From NCBI GenBank assembly GCA_028455995.1, contig JABELC010000008.1, positions 186,001 through 250,000 of the forward strand: DNA of 64,000 bases, read 5' to 3'. Below the pieces are notes generated by a model that saw only the letters and a program-made list of their open reading frames with translations, did no database searches and was not told where the DNA came from. Positions 1-12,849 of this stretch are shown here, piece after piece (within the stretch, counting starts at the first letter, position 1; each line of letters starts with the position of its first letter). The stretch comes from Scleromitrula shiraiana (lineage: Eukaryota; Ascomycota; Leotiomycetes; Helotiales; Sclerotiniaceae). The position numbers and the translations under genes were made by a program.

Positions 1-55
1 AGGAGAGGAGAGGAGAGGAGAGGAGAGGAGAGGAGAGGAGAGGAGAGGAGAGGAG
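1..55. repeat. (AGGAG)n microsatellite
   Basis: A perfect run of about eleven 5-bp AGGAG units opens the window. The repeat is cut by the window edge, so its true length is unknown. Confidence 0.95.
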
Positions 56-782
56 GATGGGTATGGGCATAGATGTTGAATGGTAGTGTTCTGAATTTAG
101 ATGGGGGGGGAGGGGATGTGGATGTATATATAGATGATTATAAAAAGTAGAGAGGGCGGATTTAAAGAGGATTTTGAATCGATAAATGAATGATTTGATC
201 TGGAGAGTATATTATATCATAATATAGAGTTAGGTTCTTCAAGCGGGCACTTAAGTATGGGTATATATATTCAAGGGGAGATAGAAGAAGAGAGGGTGAG
301 ATAGGAGAAAAAAGGGCGTGGATGATATATGAAGTTTGGATTATTTAGTTGTTTGTGTGTATTTGCTTTTTGTTCTTTTAAGGTAAGATGGATGAGATGA
401 GGGATGAGAGATGAGAGATATGGAAGTCTAGTTGATAGTCTTTATATGGAATTGATTGTGTGGATGGGAGCGAGTGTGTGATTTATATTTTAGTAGTTAA
501 GAAGGATAAAATTAGATGGGATAGAATGAAATGATATAGAATAGGATAGGAGATGGATGAGAAAGAGGGAAAGAAAAGAAAGAGAGATTGGTGAGTGGTT
601 TTTTGCTTGGTAGATATATAGATTGTGAGATGTGAAAGATTTCGATTCTAATTGATATATATCATTCGAGATCTAAGTTAAATTGATTGGATTGAAATGT
701 AATATATCTTTGGAATGAAGAGCGGTTCAATGAGATTTTAGTCTCGTAGAAGGAGAGGGTGAGATGATTTGTTAAGAATCTA
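56..782. other. Non-coding, purine-rich stretch
   Basis: The stretch is strongly G/A-rich on the plus strand, with short GAGA and GGAT runs and many stop codons in every frame. I see no gene. It may be the 5' region of a gene lying to the left of the window. Confidence 0.6.
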
Positions 783-2369
783 CTCGGTTAAATTAAAATT
801 GAAGCATGTACAAAATAAGCGAATTCGTACTGCTATTTAAGAGTTCAAATCCTTTACAAGACGAGAATTTGAAGATTGTATTTATAATAAGCGAAGCATT
901 CGTTTTTTTATCTTTATATTAATTTTAATAATTTTATCAGTTTTAAGTTATTTTTAATAAAACGTAATTTTTAAAAATTACAAAAATAAAATTTATAAAT
1001 TATAAAGATTTAGATTTATACTATTATAATACTACGAATAAAGATTTTATTACTAGTAGTAAAAACAATCTATAGATTTTTAATTATTTAATATTTTAAA
1101 ATAATAATAACTTCAAGTTATAACTTGAAAAAATTATTTAAATATTAAATTTAAAAAAATATAATTATTAGATATTCATAAAAAATAAATAATCAAATAA
1201 AAAGATACTATAGATTTTTATTTAATATTAAAAATATTTAAAGAAACTTTTAAGAAAGAAATCGAAAAAATATTGTTAATAAAAATAAAAAATAAAAAAT
1301 AATTAAAATATATATTTATAATCGAAAAATTAATCGATATATTATTAAATTTAAATTATTAATTGATATTTTATAATAAATGCTTTTAAATTATATTTAA
1401 TTATATATAATTATAAAACAATTTATTTTTAATATTAAAAAACTTAAATTAAATTAATTTACACATTACTTTTCAAATATTAATATAAATTTTTATATAT
1501 TTATAAATTAAATTAATAAATATTCAAAATATAATAAAAAATATTATTAATATAATCTAATTAAATATTTTTATTCTAATACTAGTAGTACTAGTAGTAT
1601 TATTCAATTTATCTGAAAATAAATATATCTAAATAAAAAGAATCATTCTTTTAAATTAAAACTATATAAAATTTTCAAAATTTTTGAAAAGAAATGAAAA
1701 GAAATTAAAAGAAATTAAAAGAAATTAAAAGAAATTAAAAGAAATTAAAAGAAATTAAAAAAAATTAAAAGAAATTAAAAGAAATTAAAAAAAATTAAAA
1801 AAAATTAAAAAAAAATTAAAAAAAATTAAAAAAAATTAAAAAAAATTAAAAAAAATTAAAAGAAAATAAAAAGAAATAAAAAGAATTAAAAAGAATTAAA
1901 AAAAATTAAAAAAAATTAAAAAGAATTAAAAAAAATTAAAAGAAATTAAAAGAAAATTAAAAGAAAATAAAAAAAAATAAAAAAAAATAAAAAGAAATAA
2001 AAAGAATTAAAAAGAATTAAAAAGAATTAAAAAGAATTAAAAAGAATTAAAAAGAATTAAAAAGAATTAAAAAGAATTAAAAAGAATTAAAAAGAATTAA
2101 AAAGAATTAAAAAGAATTAAAAAAAATTAAAAAAAATTAAAAAAAATTAAAAAAAATTAAAAAAAATTAAAAAAAATTAAAAAAAATTAAAAAAAATTAA
2201 AAAAAATTAAAAAAAATTAAAAAAAATTAAAAAAAATTAAAAAAAATTAAAAAAATCAAAACATTATTAATTAAATTATTGATTTTTAAAAAAGTAATAA
2301 AATGAGATTAAAGCACAATTTTGAGGGTTGTCGATAATTTACACGTGCTTCAATTTTAATTTGACCAAG
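783..2369. mobile_element. AT-rich terminal-inverted-repeat element, copy 1
   Basis: The left end CTCGGTTAAATTAAAATTGA (783 onward) and the right end ending at 2369 are inverted repeats of about 30 bp (consensus CTCGGTYAAATTAAAATTGA followed by AGCAYG). TA dinucleotides lie directly outside both ends (781-782 and 2370-2371), as expected for a Tc1/mariner-type TA target duplication. The same termini bound the element at 23517-27249. The interior is almost pure A/T with no readable transposase, as after heavy RIP. A ~580-bp 10-mer satellite sits inside it; without it the element would be about 1 kb, close to the second copy minus its nested insertion. Superfamily assignment is inference. Confidence 0.75.
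1678..2258. repeat. 10-bp minisatellite (AAAAAGAATT-like)
   Basis: Nearly 58 tandem copies of a 10-bp unit drift from GAAATTAAAA through AAAAAGAATT to AAAAAAAATT, entirely inside the inverted-repeat element. The gradual unit change along the array suggests local slippage and spreading of variants. There are no spacers, so this is a plain tandem array. Confidence 0.9.
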
Positions 2370-2371
2370 TA

Positions 2372-3003
2372 GATGAGTGATTGAATATTTATATCTCTTT
2401 CAATGAGCATTTAGAAATGAAGATGCTAGCTAGGATCTCGAGAATTATACTTAACAAGTTTTTCGTGATTTACGCAATTGATTGAGTATACCGAGGCGTA
2501 AAAATACCGGGTGAAACTGGGGCGAATGAGAGTAGGAGATCATGTTCTTTTCTTTACTGTTTTTTTCAATTTGTTTAAGTAGATACTTTACTAGCAACTA
2601 AGTAGTATTTTATTAATAAATCTGAACTACACTATATAGAAGATAGCATCCAAAATTGAGTGAGTCGTTCTTGTCTCAAATAGTATATTGACTGGATTGG
2701 GTTGCATGCATAAACGCTAAATTCTCATCATCTGCAATATAAGGCTCTCTGTAATCTGTTTTCTTCTTTTTTCGTTATTTTTTGAGAATACATATATTTC
2801 TCAACTTGGGTTTCTATTTATTTATATCGTCTGTTTCTTGTACAAAAAGTGTTTGCTGAGGCAATAATAGTTTGTTCATATTTTATTCCTAAATTTCTAC
2901 ATCTATACCTGTGATTGAGCTTACGAACATCGTCAACTTAAACTTTTGTTTTTTCCATTGAAAACGGGTAAAACTCTCAACATCTTCCTCCAAGAAATTG
3001 AGA
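2372..3003. other. Upstream region of the HET gene
   Basis: Single-copy sequence between the transposon end and the HET gene start, holding the presumed promoter and 5' leader of that gene. A pyrimidine-rich run (2755-2830) lies some 200 bp before the start. No other feature is recognised. Confidence 0.5.
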
Positions 3004-5482
3004 ATGATTGTTGATGACGAGGTCTTAGGTTGTGAGTATGAAACTAAGGTTGATAACCAGCAAATTCCTTTGGTACAATCACTCAATGTTCATGACGATA
3101 AGTTAAATGAGTGGTATCAGGAGTATATATTGGAAGAAGCTAATCAACTTCACAAAATTCATCCTACTATTTTGGCTGTAAAGCTAGATGAACTTGATGA
3201 GACCTTCATCGAACAGCAGATTGGACAAATTTTAACGAATATCTCGGTTTCTAAAGGATTCTGCTCTACTTGTCAAGATCTTTTTAACAATTGGCCTATA
3301 CTGGATAGCTCTTTAATCAGAGATCGTGATCTCGTGCTGGGACCCGAGGAGAAATGGGAACATGCTGCTGAAAGACCATGCAATACATTTGAGTTGGAAG
3401 CAGCAGCACGCTCTGGATGCAAATTTTGCGCATTTTTACTTCAGAACCTCATTGATGAAGATCTACTCTCCACATTTCGTAAGATTGAAATACGACTGTC
3501 CCATTTCAACAATGATGCGAAATCCTTGCTGTCAATTCAGAATCGGGGAGCGAAGCCATGCCAACTTCTTTGGTTGAACTTACCTGGCAAAATCTGCGAT
3601 GGTTATCGCAAAGGTATTGCTATGAATATAAATTCCGATTCGACGTTGCTACCAGAATCAGGTGCGTGAGCCCGCACTTTGGGATCTATTCACAATTATA
3701 GCTAGCTCACTATTAATATTTTAAGCTGATTGTTATGATGAGCCCATGCACCCATTGGAAACCGCTAGGAATTGGCTATCGACTTGTACGGAAGATCATG
3801 AAGCTTGTAAAGTCGGCGAGATTGGGACCCTTCCAACTAGGTTAATATTGATTGCCGATGAAAGAGTGCGATTGGTATTATCGGCTGAGTGTCCAGAAAG
3901 ACCACGATATGCTACTCTATCTCACAGCTGGGGCTCGAACTCTCAGGGAATCATGAGACTTACCAACGAAAACTTGGGGGCATTAATGAATGAGATATTA
4001 ATCGAGGTCCTTCCAAAGACATTTAAAGATGCAATTCATATTGCAAGGGAATTAGGTCTCGACTTTTTGTGGATTGACTCGTTGTGCATCATTCAGGATG
4101 ATCTAGATGACTGGCGTAAGGAGTCAGCACTGATGAGTTCGGTCTATGGAGGCTCTACTATAAACATAGCTGCCTCGTCAGCTAAGGATAGTAGCCAAGG
4201 CTGTTTCCTAAAGCCACCTTATTTCAATGGCGGCTTTCGAGCACGTATAACCGAGGGTAGAAAAACAAGAGTGCAGGAATTTCGAAGCCGAAGAGTATAC
4301 GATCTCTCTACCTGGGACACTCACCTGGGAACCCGAGCATGGGCATTCCAGGAGAAAATGTTGCCCGCTCGAACAATTCATTTTGGTAGTCAGGGTGTCT
4401 TCTGGGAATGTAAGACTACTGTTGCTTCGGAATTCTTACCAGAAGGATTCTCAAAAATAATGCTCTCCCCGCTCGTTTGCCGCGCAAAAAGCAATAGTAG
4501 CTGGATGTGGCTTGATATTGTCTATAGGTATTCCCTATCCAATTTAACTTTTGGAAAAGACAAATTACCTGCCCTTTCAGGAATAGCACGATCATGGTAT
4601 TATGAAACTGGCGGGACCGATCGTTATCTCGCGGGGCTGTGGAAGAGCGAAATTGAAGAGCAGCTTTGCTGGAGGAATACCCAAACCAGTCATAGGTTGT
4701 TGCCACGACCACTTTGGCGCGCACCGACTTGGTCGTGGGCTTCGATCGATGGGAATGTTTTTTGGTGGACTCGTATGAAATTCGGGGATAAGTATACGGG
4801 CTTGGAATATATGTATGCGCATGTGGTAGATGCGAATACAGTATCTAGTAATGACTATGATTCATTTGGACAAATCGAAAGCGGATGGATTCGACTTGCT
4901 TGTTCTAGCATGGTGGTCGGCTATCTAGGTCGCTATTTGGTTCAAGATAGAATGTTCGATCTTCCGGTTGATGTTTCTGCTGCCATCGTTAATAGAGAGG
5001 CTGCTGAAGATGGTGGCCCGCTTGGTGTGAAAAAGATGAGCTTTCCAATCAGCCTAGATTGTCTCGATGATATATCTATGGATTCCAACGAACCCATCTA
5101 TCTAATACCTATCCTGGGCGGAGAAAGTGGCAGCACAATGACAATCCCCGATACCGATGAATTAATATACGAACAGATAATCGTGGGCATCGTTCTTCGA
5201 AATTCACCATCATCGGCACTTGAATTTAAAGGGGAATTTACGCGAATCGGATCGTTCTTTTTTAAAAAAGACAGATGTAGGATTTCTCAGGAAGCTGAAC
5301 CCAGGGAGTTTGAGGAGAAGAGGAGGGCGGAAAATGAGATGTATGAGTGTTTTTTGGAGCTTTTGGTAAATGGGGTTGGGGAAAAGGGGGCGGAGATGGC
5401 GAGTACAGATATTAGGGATATCTCTGGTGACACGAATGAGCAGTATCGAGGGGAACATCGGTATGTGATTACGATTGTTTGA
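3004..5482 (+). CDS. HET-domain protein (heterokaryon-incompatibility type)
   Basis: Spliced model 3004..3661 + 3726..5482, 804 aa, with one 64-nt intron (GTGCGT...TTAAG) that joins the two reading frames exactly. ATG 3004 is the first in-frame ATG; the frame is open to a TTG just before it, so an upstream exon cannot be excluded. The N-terminal part has a Cys pair and the segment ARSGCKFCAFLL, common in HET proteins. The HET domain lies at about residues 281-448: it begins YATLSHSWG, continues with LDFLWIDSLCIIQDD and YGGSTINIAAS, and ends RAWAFQEKMLPARTIHF. Proteins of this family trigger programmed cell death on encountering non-self partners during hyphal fusion; the partner of this one cannot be told. 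The C-terminal ~350 residues show no known domain. The gene is next to RIP-affected DNA, as is frequent for this expanded family. Confidence 0.93.
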
Positions 5483-7971
5483 TGATTGTCACAAGGGAAT
5501 GACGTGGTTTTGGATACTGATGATGAGTTTATTATTGTTATCATATATATGAATAACTGTAATCTTATCATAAAATGCCAACCCATCTTCCTCCCTTTTC
5601 AGGATATGCCACACTGTTATCATTGTTTGATACTTCCATCTCAGAAATAGAAATATAAGCTTGAGGTTTCTATATAAGAACCAAGCAATGTGTAATGCGT
5701 AATGAGGTAGTTTTAAGTTTAGTTTTGATTTGCAGAGGAGGCTGGGAAATCTTATGATTGAATATATATATAATATCCATAATAAATTCATCTTTAGCTT
5801 TCCAAGTTTCACAAGCGCAAGAGATCAAACCAAGTAAATGGATCTCGAGTAGTAGTTAAACGATCGATAGGCATTTTACAAGGGATTTCATATACATATT
5901 CATGGTCTATAGTGTATAGTGTATAGTGTATAGTTGGAATTGCATGATGCTATTATTGTTACTTTGGGAGAAATATTATAGTGTTGTTGAATGCTTCAAT
6001 TACCAATGAAAAGGGTTACCGAGAGCCATTGTCACTCACATAAATACTATTGTCAACTCATCTTGTCACTCTGAATCCAATAAAGAAAACGTAAACCGCT
6101 GATCAGAATAATATAATGAAAGTTTTTGAATAATTGTATCGATCGATTTATCGGCTTAATAGCCCAGTTTCGATCATAGGCTGAGATCATTGCCAAAAAT
6201 TTCCAAAAATCTCATTCATTGTTTCTGACATTACAAATGCAGATATAAATTGAACATGCTTTTATAAATCAGTATTATATTGTAGAATTTAGCTTGCGGG
6301 ACGGAAGTAGAAATGCTAGTATTGAGATGAATTATTTGATCAAATTGAAAGCGATACCGTGATACTTTACATGATAAACGGAAACATAGAACGATTCAGA
6401 ATATGAATTTGTAACTTGAAAATTCACTCATGCATCACCATACTGAACCTCAAATTTTTTTGTCGTGGGATGTGTATATAAACTCAACTAATATCGCGAA
6501 TTTAGGAACTCTAGTATCCAAAGCGAACCTCTAATAATTTAACATTAAGTTGTGGGTGGCAAGAGCAGAAGTTAGCATCAACTTCCAAAAGTTCCAAGAC
6601 AGTAAGCGTTAAGCTCAAGATGTATGAGCTCCTAATGTATTTTCCAACTCGAATGCTGGTATGTGGATAATTGGCAAACGTATAAATGACAATCATATGT
6701 CAAATACCAGGAATAGCAGCAAGGAATCCATCTGATCAAAGTGACAGCAATAGTACAGAGATTCATGCAGAATTATCAAGAGTCTCTGAAACAATACAAT
6801 GTTGTCCAGCTCACTTGTGCGTCTCATATCAACTATATAAGTCATATCCCAACCCAAGTATCTCCAGACCTAATGCAATGAAGTGAAGATATGAGAACTT
6901 GGCAATGAAACCAGCAGCGATGATAACAACCATACGCTTTGACAATTGACAATGACAATAATAACAACGATAACAAGAAACTCATGCGGCTCGATCAAAA
7001 CCACCATACTGTATCAGTCCACTTCCAAGAGAGTCGTTGGTTAAAGTCCAAATACCCACCTAAGCATGGTCTGTCAATCTTCAGCACACTTGTATACGGT
7101 CACCAAGGATTGTAAATGTGTGTGCAGAGCATAAACACTCGTCATAATACACCCTTTTATAATACACCTAACTAACAAGCATCCATATAAATACGACCCT
7201 GCAATGATGCCATAACCACTTACTTTCATCCCATGTTAGAGCAGATTGAATCCAAAATTGCAAAGCTAAATCTATTCATGGGTTATATAAACCCCCTCTT
7301 GATTTAAGCAAAACATCACTAAACAAATATAGAAAATCCAATTCTGTCGTTGGTAGGAAGAGGCTGGGAGTGTGTAACCCATCTCCTACTACCCCATCAC
7401 ATCAAGAACCATTTGAATCTTCGAATCAGAGTGGACTGGAGATATTGGAGTTCATAAGAGATAATCATAGAATTGAAAATGACAGCGACATACACGAATG
7501 GCAGCGTCAGTGAATCAATACTACTCGCAAAATGATAACAATGGAATTAGTATGCTTCATTGTTTTATTGTTACTAGTGGGAAGAATATAGAACTCATAG
7601 ATAACCATGAGAATAATTGATCAAGAACGAAGAGAAAAACGGTTAGGCTAGCATCCATGAATTAATTCTCGATTTTTATTGTTTTTAGGCGGTTTGTGGA
7701 ATGGAAGTTTCTACATAAGGGAGTTGAGATTTATAGTTGGAGGAAGAAAAGGAAGATGTGGTAAGCAACTCGATATCCTGGTGCTAGGTAGTGAATCACA
7801 TATTGATTATGTAGCGAGAAACTAATCCCAGAGGTGTATACCGACATTAATATATAAGAAATACTGATTGATCACATCATATTAAGCCAGATCAGAAGAT
7901 GGGAAATATAAAGACATTTTATACAAGAATAGCAGCTGTGTTTATGTCTGCAGACTAATAACTAGCTAAAT
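5483..7971. other. 2.5-kb intergenic region
   Basis: I see no convincing gene, tRNA or repeat. A small TAGTGTA tandem run lies near 5908-5933. Open frames are short and lack splice-consistent partners. The right end is the 3' flank of the ETF-QO gene, the left end that of the HET gene. Confidence 0.5.
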
Positions 7972-10042
7972 CTAAGTCATGTAATATTTTGGACCCCCTG
8001 AGCCTTCTGGTACGGTCCAGTTGATATCTAGAACATCGTCAGTATTTGTTTTGCCCCTACTGAAGTGGTTTTTGAACATACCTTGATCAGGAACCTTAAT
8101 ATCGCAAGTTTTGCAATGGATGCAACTGTAATCCTAACGTTAGCTCAAATTCCAATCCAATCCAATCCAATCCATATTCCTGCAGAAAAGAAAGAGAATG
8201 GCAAAACTTACTTCTGAGCATTAATCTGGAATCTAACCCCAATATCTTTACTTTCATCCTCCACATATTCATACACCCCCGCCGGACAAAACCTATTCTC
8301 CACACCCTTATACTTAGGCCATTCCATCTCAGCATGTTTATCCCAATCCTTAACCTGTAAGTGAACAGGTTGATCCTCCTCGTGATTCGTGCCCGTCCTA
8401 CTAACACTAGTTAAAATATCGAATGAGATTTTTCCATCTGGTTTTTCGTATTCAATTTTTTCGCATTGGTCTGCTAGTTTGGTGGCTGCTGAATCGGTGG
8501 ATTTGTGCTTTAGTGTCCAAGGAACTTTTCCTTTGAGAATATAGGCTTCAAGTCCAGAATAGATGATGCCGCCATAAAGTTTGAGGGGTGTGTGGAATGA
8601 AGGACGCATGTTTCGGACTTCTTTTAGTTCTTTCCAAATATAGGATTTCCGTAATGAGTCTTCATAATCGTATAGGAAAACTGTGCTCTTGTCTGTATCT
8701 TTAAGTGCTGTCCAGGTTGCTTCTGCTGCAAGCATTCCGGATTTCATGGCTGTATGTGTTCCTTTAATCTTTGGGACATTGAGGAATCCAGCTGTGTCAC
8801 CAATTAAGGCACCTCCTGGAAATGCACATTTAGGTATCGATTGAAATCCACCTTCATTCAAAGCTCGAGCTCCGTATGATATGCATTTGCCACCTTCCAA
8901 AACATCTTTGTAAAGTGGATGATGCTTCATCTTTTGAAATTCCTGATATGGTGATAACCAAGGATTTGGGTAGTCAAGTCCAACAACTAGACCAATACTG
9001 ACCATGTTGTCACCGAAATGATACATCCAGCCGCCACCATACGTATCTGCTGGTAAAGGATAACCCATCGAATGAACAACTTGACCCTTCTTAAACTTTT
9101 CCGGTTGAATCTCCCAAACTTCCTTGATACCTAAACCATATGTTTGTGGCTGACTATCTCTCCTTAAGTCAAATTTTTTGATGACCTGTTTGGTAAGACT
9201 TCCATGGCAACCTTCAGCGAAAAGAGTAATTCTAGCATGAAATTCCATACCTCTCTCGAAACTATTCTTTGGTTTGCCACTCCTTGAAATCCCCAAATCA
9301 TTGGTAGCAACGCCCTTCACGGAACCATCCGAGCTATATAAAATCTCCGCACCTGCAAACCCAGGGTATACTTCGACGCCGACCTCTTCTGCTCTATCCC
9401 CAAGCCATTTTGTAAACTGGTTCAAACTAACAATATAATTCCCATGGTTATTCATCTGAGGAGGTCCGGGTATAGGAATCGAGCTATTCTTTGTAAGAAA
9501 TCGCATCTTATCACTCGTAGCAGGCGTAACATCTTTGAATCGATTTTCATTGTCTTCACTGAGCCAATCTGGCAATAATTCGTTTATAGCTGTTGGTTCG
9601 ATGACAGCCCCGGAAAGTATATGTGCTCCTATTTCACTGGCTTTCTCCAGAAGTATAACCCTAAAATCTTCATTTCCTGCTTCATTCGCCAGTTGTTTTA
9701 TTCGAATTGCGGCACTCAATCCCGCAGGTCCTGAATTTGTTGTTAGAGCAATTGTTGTTTAATATGTTATGTTTGTTCCTTACCTCCTCCTACTATACAT
9801 ACATCAACCTGATCTGATTCTCTGTCGACAGACTTAGGATCAAAATCTTCGTTAACATCTGCAAGCCGATTGGGTATTGATATGGAGAAAGGACGTCGTT
9901 GACTAATTATATGTGAAGAGGCGATGCGGGGCCGAGAGGAGGATTGTTGAAGAATTCGAGGACATTGTGTAATGATCTTTGAAGAGTTCTGTCTTACAAC
10001 ATTTCGTTGTAAACATGTGGTAATGGACCTAGAATAAGTCAT
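7972..10042 (-). CDS. CIR2: Electron transfer flavoprotein-ubiquinone oxidoreductase (mitochondrial)
   Basis: Spliced model complement(7972..8027, 8082..8125, 8212..9730, 9784..10042), 625 aa, close to the usual 610-630. It passes electrons from ETF, reduced during fatty-acid and amino-acid oxidation, to ubiquinone at the inner mitochondrial membrane. An Arg/Ser-rich presequence (MTYSRSITTCLQRNVV) precedes the FAD-binding segment VDVCIVGGGPAGLSAAI, which spans the first intron. The GAHILSGAVIEP and GGALIGDTAGFLNVPKIKG segments are typical of the family. The 4Fe-4S cysteines are in NRFCPAG and in NCIHCKTCDI; the second group lies on a tiny 44-nt exon and the last exon ends GGPKYYMT. An earlier in-frame GTG (10060) is not used because the ATG at 10042 starts a good presequence. 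An intron carries four CCAAT-type 5-mers (about 8154-8174). Confidence 0.96.
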
Positions 10043-11996
10043 GATTTCAATTATTGTCACCGCATATCAATTGTTTGGAGATTGGGGTTGTTTTATGCCT
10101 CTTCTTTTTGTTTACAAAAAGAGAGGTTTTATATCATATTGTATTCTCCTTGTTCTAAGGTTCTGAATCAATCAATTCTTTTAAATTCGGGCTGCCAGAG
10201 AAAGCTATGAACTCTTAACCTCGGATCCAATCAGATTCATTCCGAATGAAAGCGTACAGTCAAGCCACCATCTGGACTCTTTTTTTCAGCCACAGTAAAA
10301 ACATCTTAAGAATTTGAATATCTTCACACGATATCGACATCGATATCGATATCAACAAAAACAACCACTTGATTGATAATATTTATTGAAACTGGAGATA
10401 ATGAGATATTGAGTGTATCTTCAATACATTCCATACGGCACGTACAACTCGCAGCAATTGTTGTCTTGGAGTCCTCCGGAGGTATGGAGTTGCAAAAAGA
10501 TGTTATGTGGCGATCCCAATGGTGATCATATCACTCATAAGCAATAGAACACAAGTTCCTGAACCGTTCATCATCTTATGTTGACATATATCTTCCGACC
10601 CGATCGGGTTTCTTATATTTTAACTAGTCCATTTGAATGTTAACATTGACTATGTCATTGCACTAGCAATTCTATGAGAGTTAATATGAATGTCTTACTA
10701 TTAGAGGATGTTTGTTAGAAAGCATGATTTTGGGAGTCATTCAATGGTTGAGTTAGTTGTTAAGCTGTTAGGGGAATTTCTGATTACCAGTAAGAATGTC
10801 AGGAACATATCAGAGAGATTTTGATGCTGAGCTGTTCGAATCCTCAAAGTTATCGCACCTTCTTAGAACGGTCCATTTTCCGTTTTTGGCCCCAAGGAGT
10901 TTGCATATTTGAAACCGTTCTACTCCTCAAACAATTCCTCCAAGCTTATTCGTAATTGCTATGAGAGAAAGTATTTTTCAACTTGAACACATCTCAGAGC
11001 GCCTATTTTAAAAACGTTGACGAGTGTCGTTCTAACTACGATGCATAGAATATCTTTGGATAAGTTTCTTTGGTAATTCTAAGGATTCGATATTCAAGCC
11101 CTAAAACGTCATTCTGCAACCGTACTGTTACAACATGGCTGGGCCCCGGACTGGGGTAGACGCACGGTAGTTCATCCTTCCGAATGTGGGGGTTTTTTAT
11201 ACGGGCAAGCATCCCACCTTCGTCCTTAAAAGTTTGATATTTGAGGCCGAATTTGTTTAATCGACTGTCTGAAGTTCTGCCGTGTATCTTCTACCGAATC
11301 CGACGTCGTGAATTACTTAACCTGGTTAATTTCCATCCAATGTAATGGTGTCTCGGTAGCTCATGGTTTTGACACACTTAATTTGACACAGTTTATGCTC
11401 ATCCCATGTCTTAACTTGGTTTTTGGGATAAACTCAAGCCCGTGCAAGATATATCCTCCTTTTTCTACATGGGAATGGGACTGGGAGATCTTGATCTTGT
11501 CGATGGAATAATCCTTCCTCCGGATAAGCTCCACCACGTTTGAGGGATATTTCCGTTCTAAATTTACCCCTTCCACGACGGTTTGCTTGAGAATGATGAC
11601 AAGTCGAGGATAATTTCTAGTTGATCAAACTAACCCTTGAAAAATGAACTTTCAGATGAATGAGAAATCAGACGAGTTTAGAATAAGCCCGTTTAGTTCT
11701 TGTTCCCCCATGCTTTCGTCAGATATTGAGTTTTCAGAATGATCCAGAACTCCCAGATCTACTGAGCACGTGTTAATACCTCCTCTATATTATGGGGATC
11801 AAAGTTCTCAGAAGTTAAATCATTCATCATTACATTCATTCTTTTATTCTATTCTTTCTTGAACCAAAGAGGGGAGCTAATTACCATTGCGTTTCTATAT
11901 TATATTCAATCATACTGACTCCTAATAGCTGTGCTCCATTCTTTCATTTTACCTTTATAGACTTAGATCAGCTTGAAGCTCATCATATCATTCATC
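10043..11996. other. 1.95-kb intergenic region
   Basis: Promoter side of the ETF-QO gene (right of 10042) and of the secreted-protein gene (left of 11997). A short GATATCGACATC-type run lies near 10330-10352. Two short open frames around 11.3-11.6 kb overlap on opposite strands and show no coding character. Nothing else is recognised. Confidence 0.5.
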
Positions 11997-12849
11997 ATGA
12001 AAAATTTCGGGTCCATCTTAGCATTGATTGCTGTTTCTGCAACTCTGATTTCCTCTCGTGCTCTACCAGCAAGTGAAGGTGACCTCATCGCCCGGGCACC
12101 AGTACCAGATGGTTCGCGTCATTGACACTTACTTGAACTTTAACTAACAGTATTAGTTCATGAGTTTTACGAACGTTCCCCTAAAAGAAAGTACCATAAA
12201 GGTCTCGGGGCTACTGGTTAGTTGTCATGATGTATTACTCCAGAAATTCGGTATTGATGTTATGTAGGCAACCAAACAGGTTCGGTCGTACAAGGCAATG
12301 CAAGTGCTTCAGGTACCGCTACTCTCCCTGTTTCTACCGGAACAGGCAAGAAAGGGAAGGGGAACAATGTTAGTTGATATGGTTCTACTTTGATTTAGAT
12401 TCTTATCAGTATTAACATATCTACTAGGGCTCTGCACAAGCATCCGGAGTAAACGTCGCATCTGCCGCAACATCTACTGGGACTTCAGGAGGAGCCGGAA
12501 AGAAAGGTAACAGCGGGGCTGGAAATAACAATCAAGCAAACAACGAAGGCGGAAATTCCCAAGCCCAGAGTAATAATGCCGGAAACAATGTAAACAACAA
12601 TCAAGCTCAACAAGGTGGCCACGTAGTAGCCGAACAACTACCAGGTATTGAAATCTCAACCATTTCTTTCCGTCGGAATCTACCGGTTCTCGAACCGAAG
12701 AAATAAGGAAAGAAGAAGACCGGTACTGCTATTACTGGGGCTGCCAGTGTACGTTCTTGTCGTTCCAGATTTTGAGAAGAGATTCTAATTGTATGTAGGC
12801 AACGACATCAGGAACAGGTGGGAAGAAAGGAAAGGGAAATCCGAAATGA
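11997..12849 (+). CDS. Secreted Gly/Asn/Lys-rich repeat protein, six small exons
   Basis: Hand-built model 11997..12111, 12157..12216, 12268..12368, 12428..12644, 12708..12748, 12799..12849; 194 aa. All five introns are GT-AG, 45-63 nt, and keep the frame. The protein starts with a clear signal peptide (MKNFGSILALIAVSATLISS) followed by a propeptide-like piece with possible Kex2-type sites (LIAR/AP and SPKRK). The rest is low-complexity Gly/Ser/Thr/Asn/Gln with a recurring basic motif: STGTGKKGKGNN, GGAGKKGNSG, LPGKKKTG and SGTGGKKGKGNPK, each on its own exon. There are no cysteines after the signal. It is probably extracellular or wall-associated; I recognise no family and infer no activity. 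Past the stop, another frame continues in similar composition to 12931 (see findings). Confidence 0.75.

Noticed and set aside
1678..2258. CRISPR-like regular repeats
   Set aside because: The units are contiguous 10-mers without spacers in a eukaryotic sequence; it is a minisatellite.
3326..3577. 83-codon frame inside the HET gene
   Set aside because: It is a shifted frame of the clearly coding HET exon.
10825..10850. tRNA-like B-box (GTTCGAATCC)
   Set aside because: No matching A-box or foldable acceptor arms upstream; not a tRNA.
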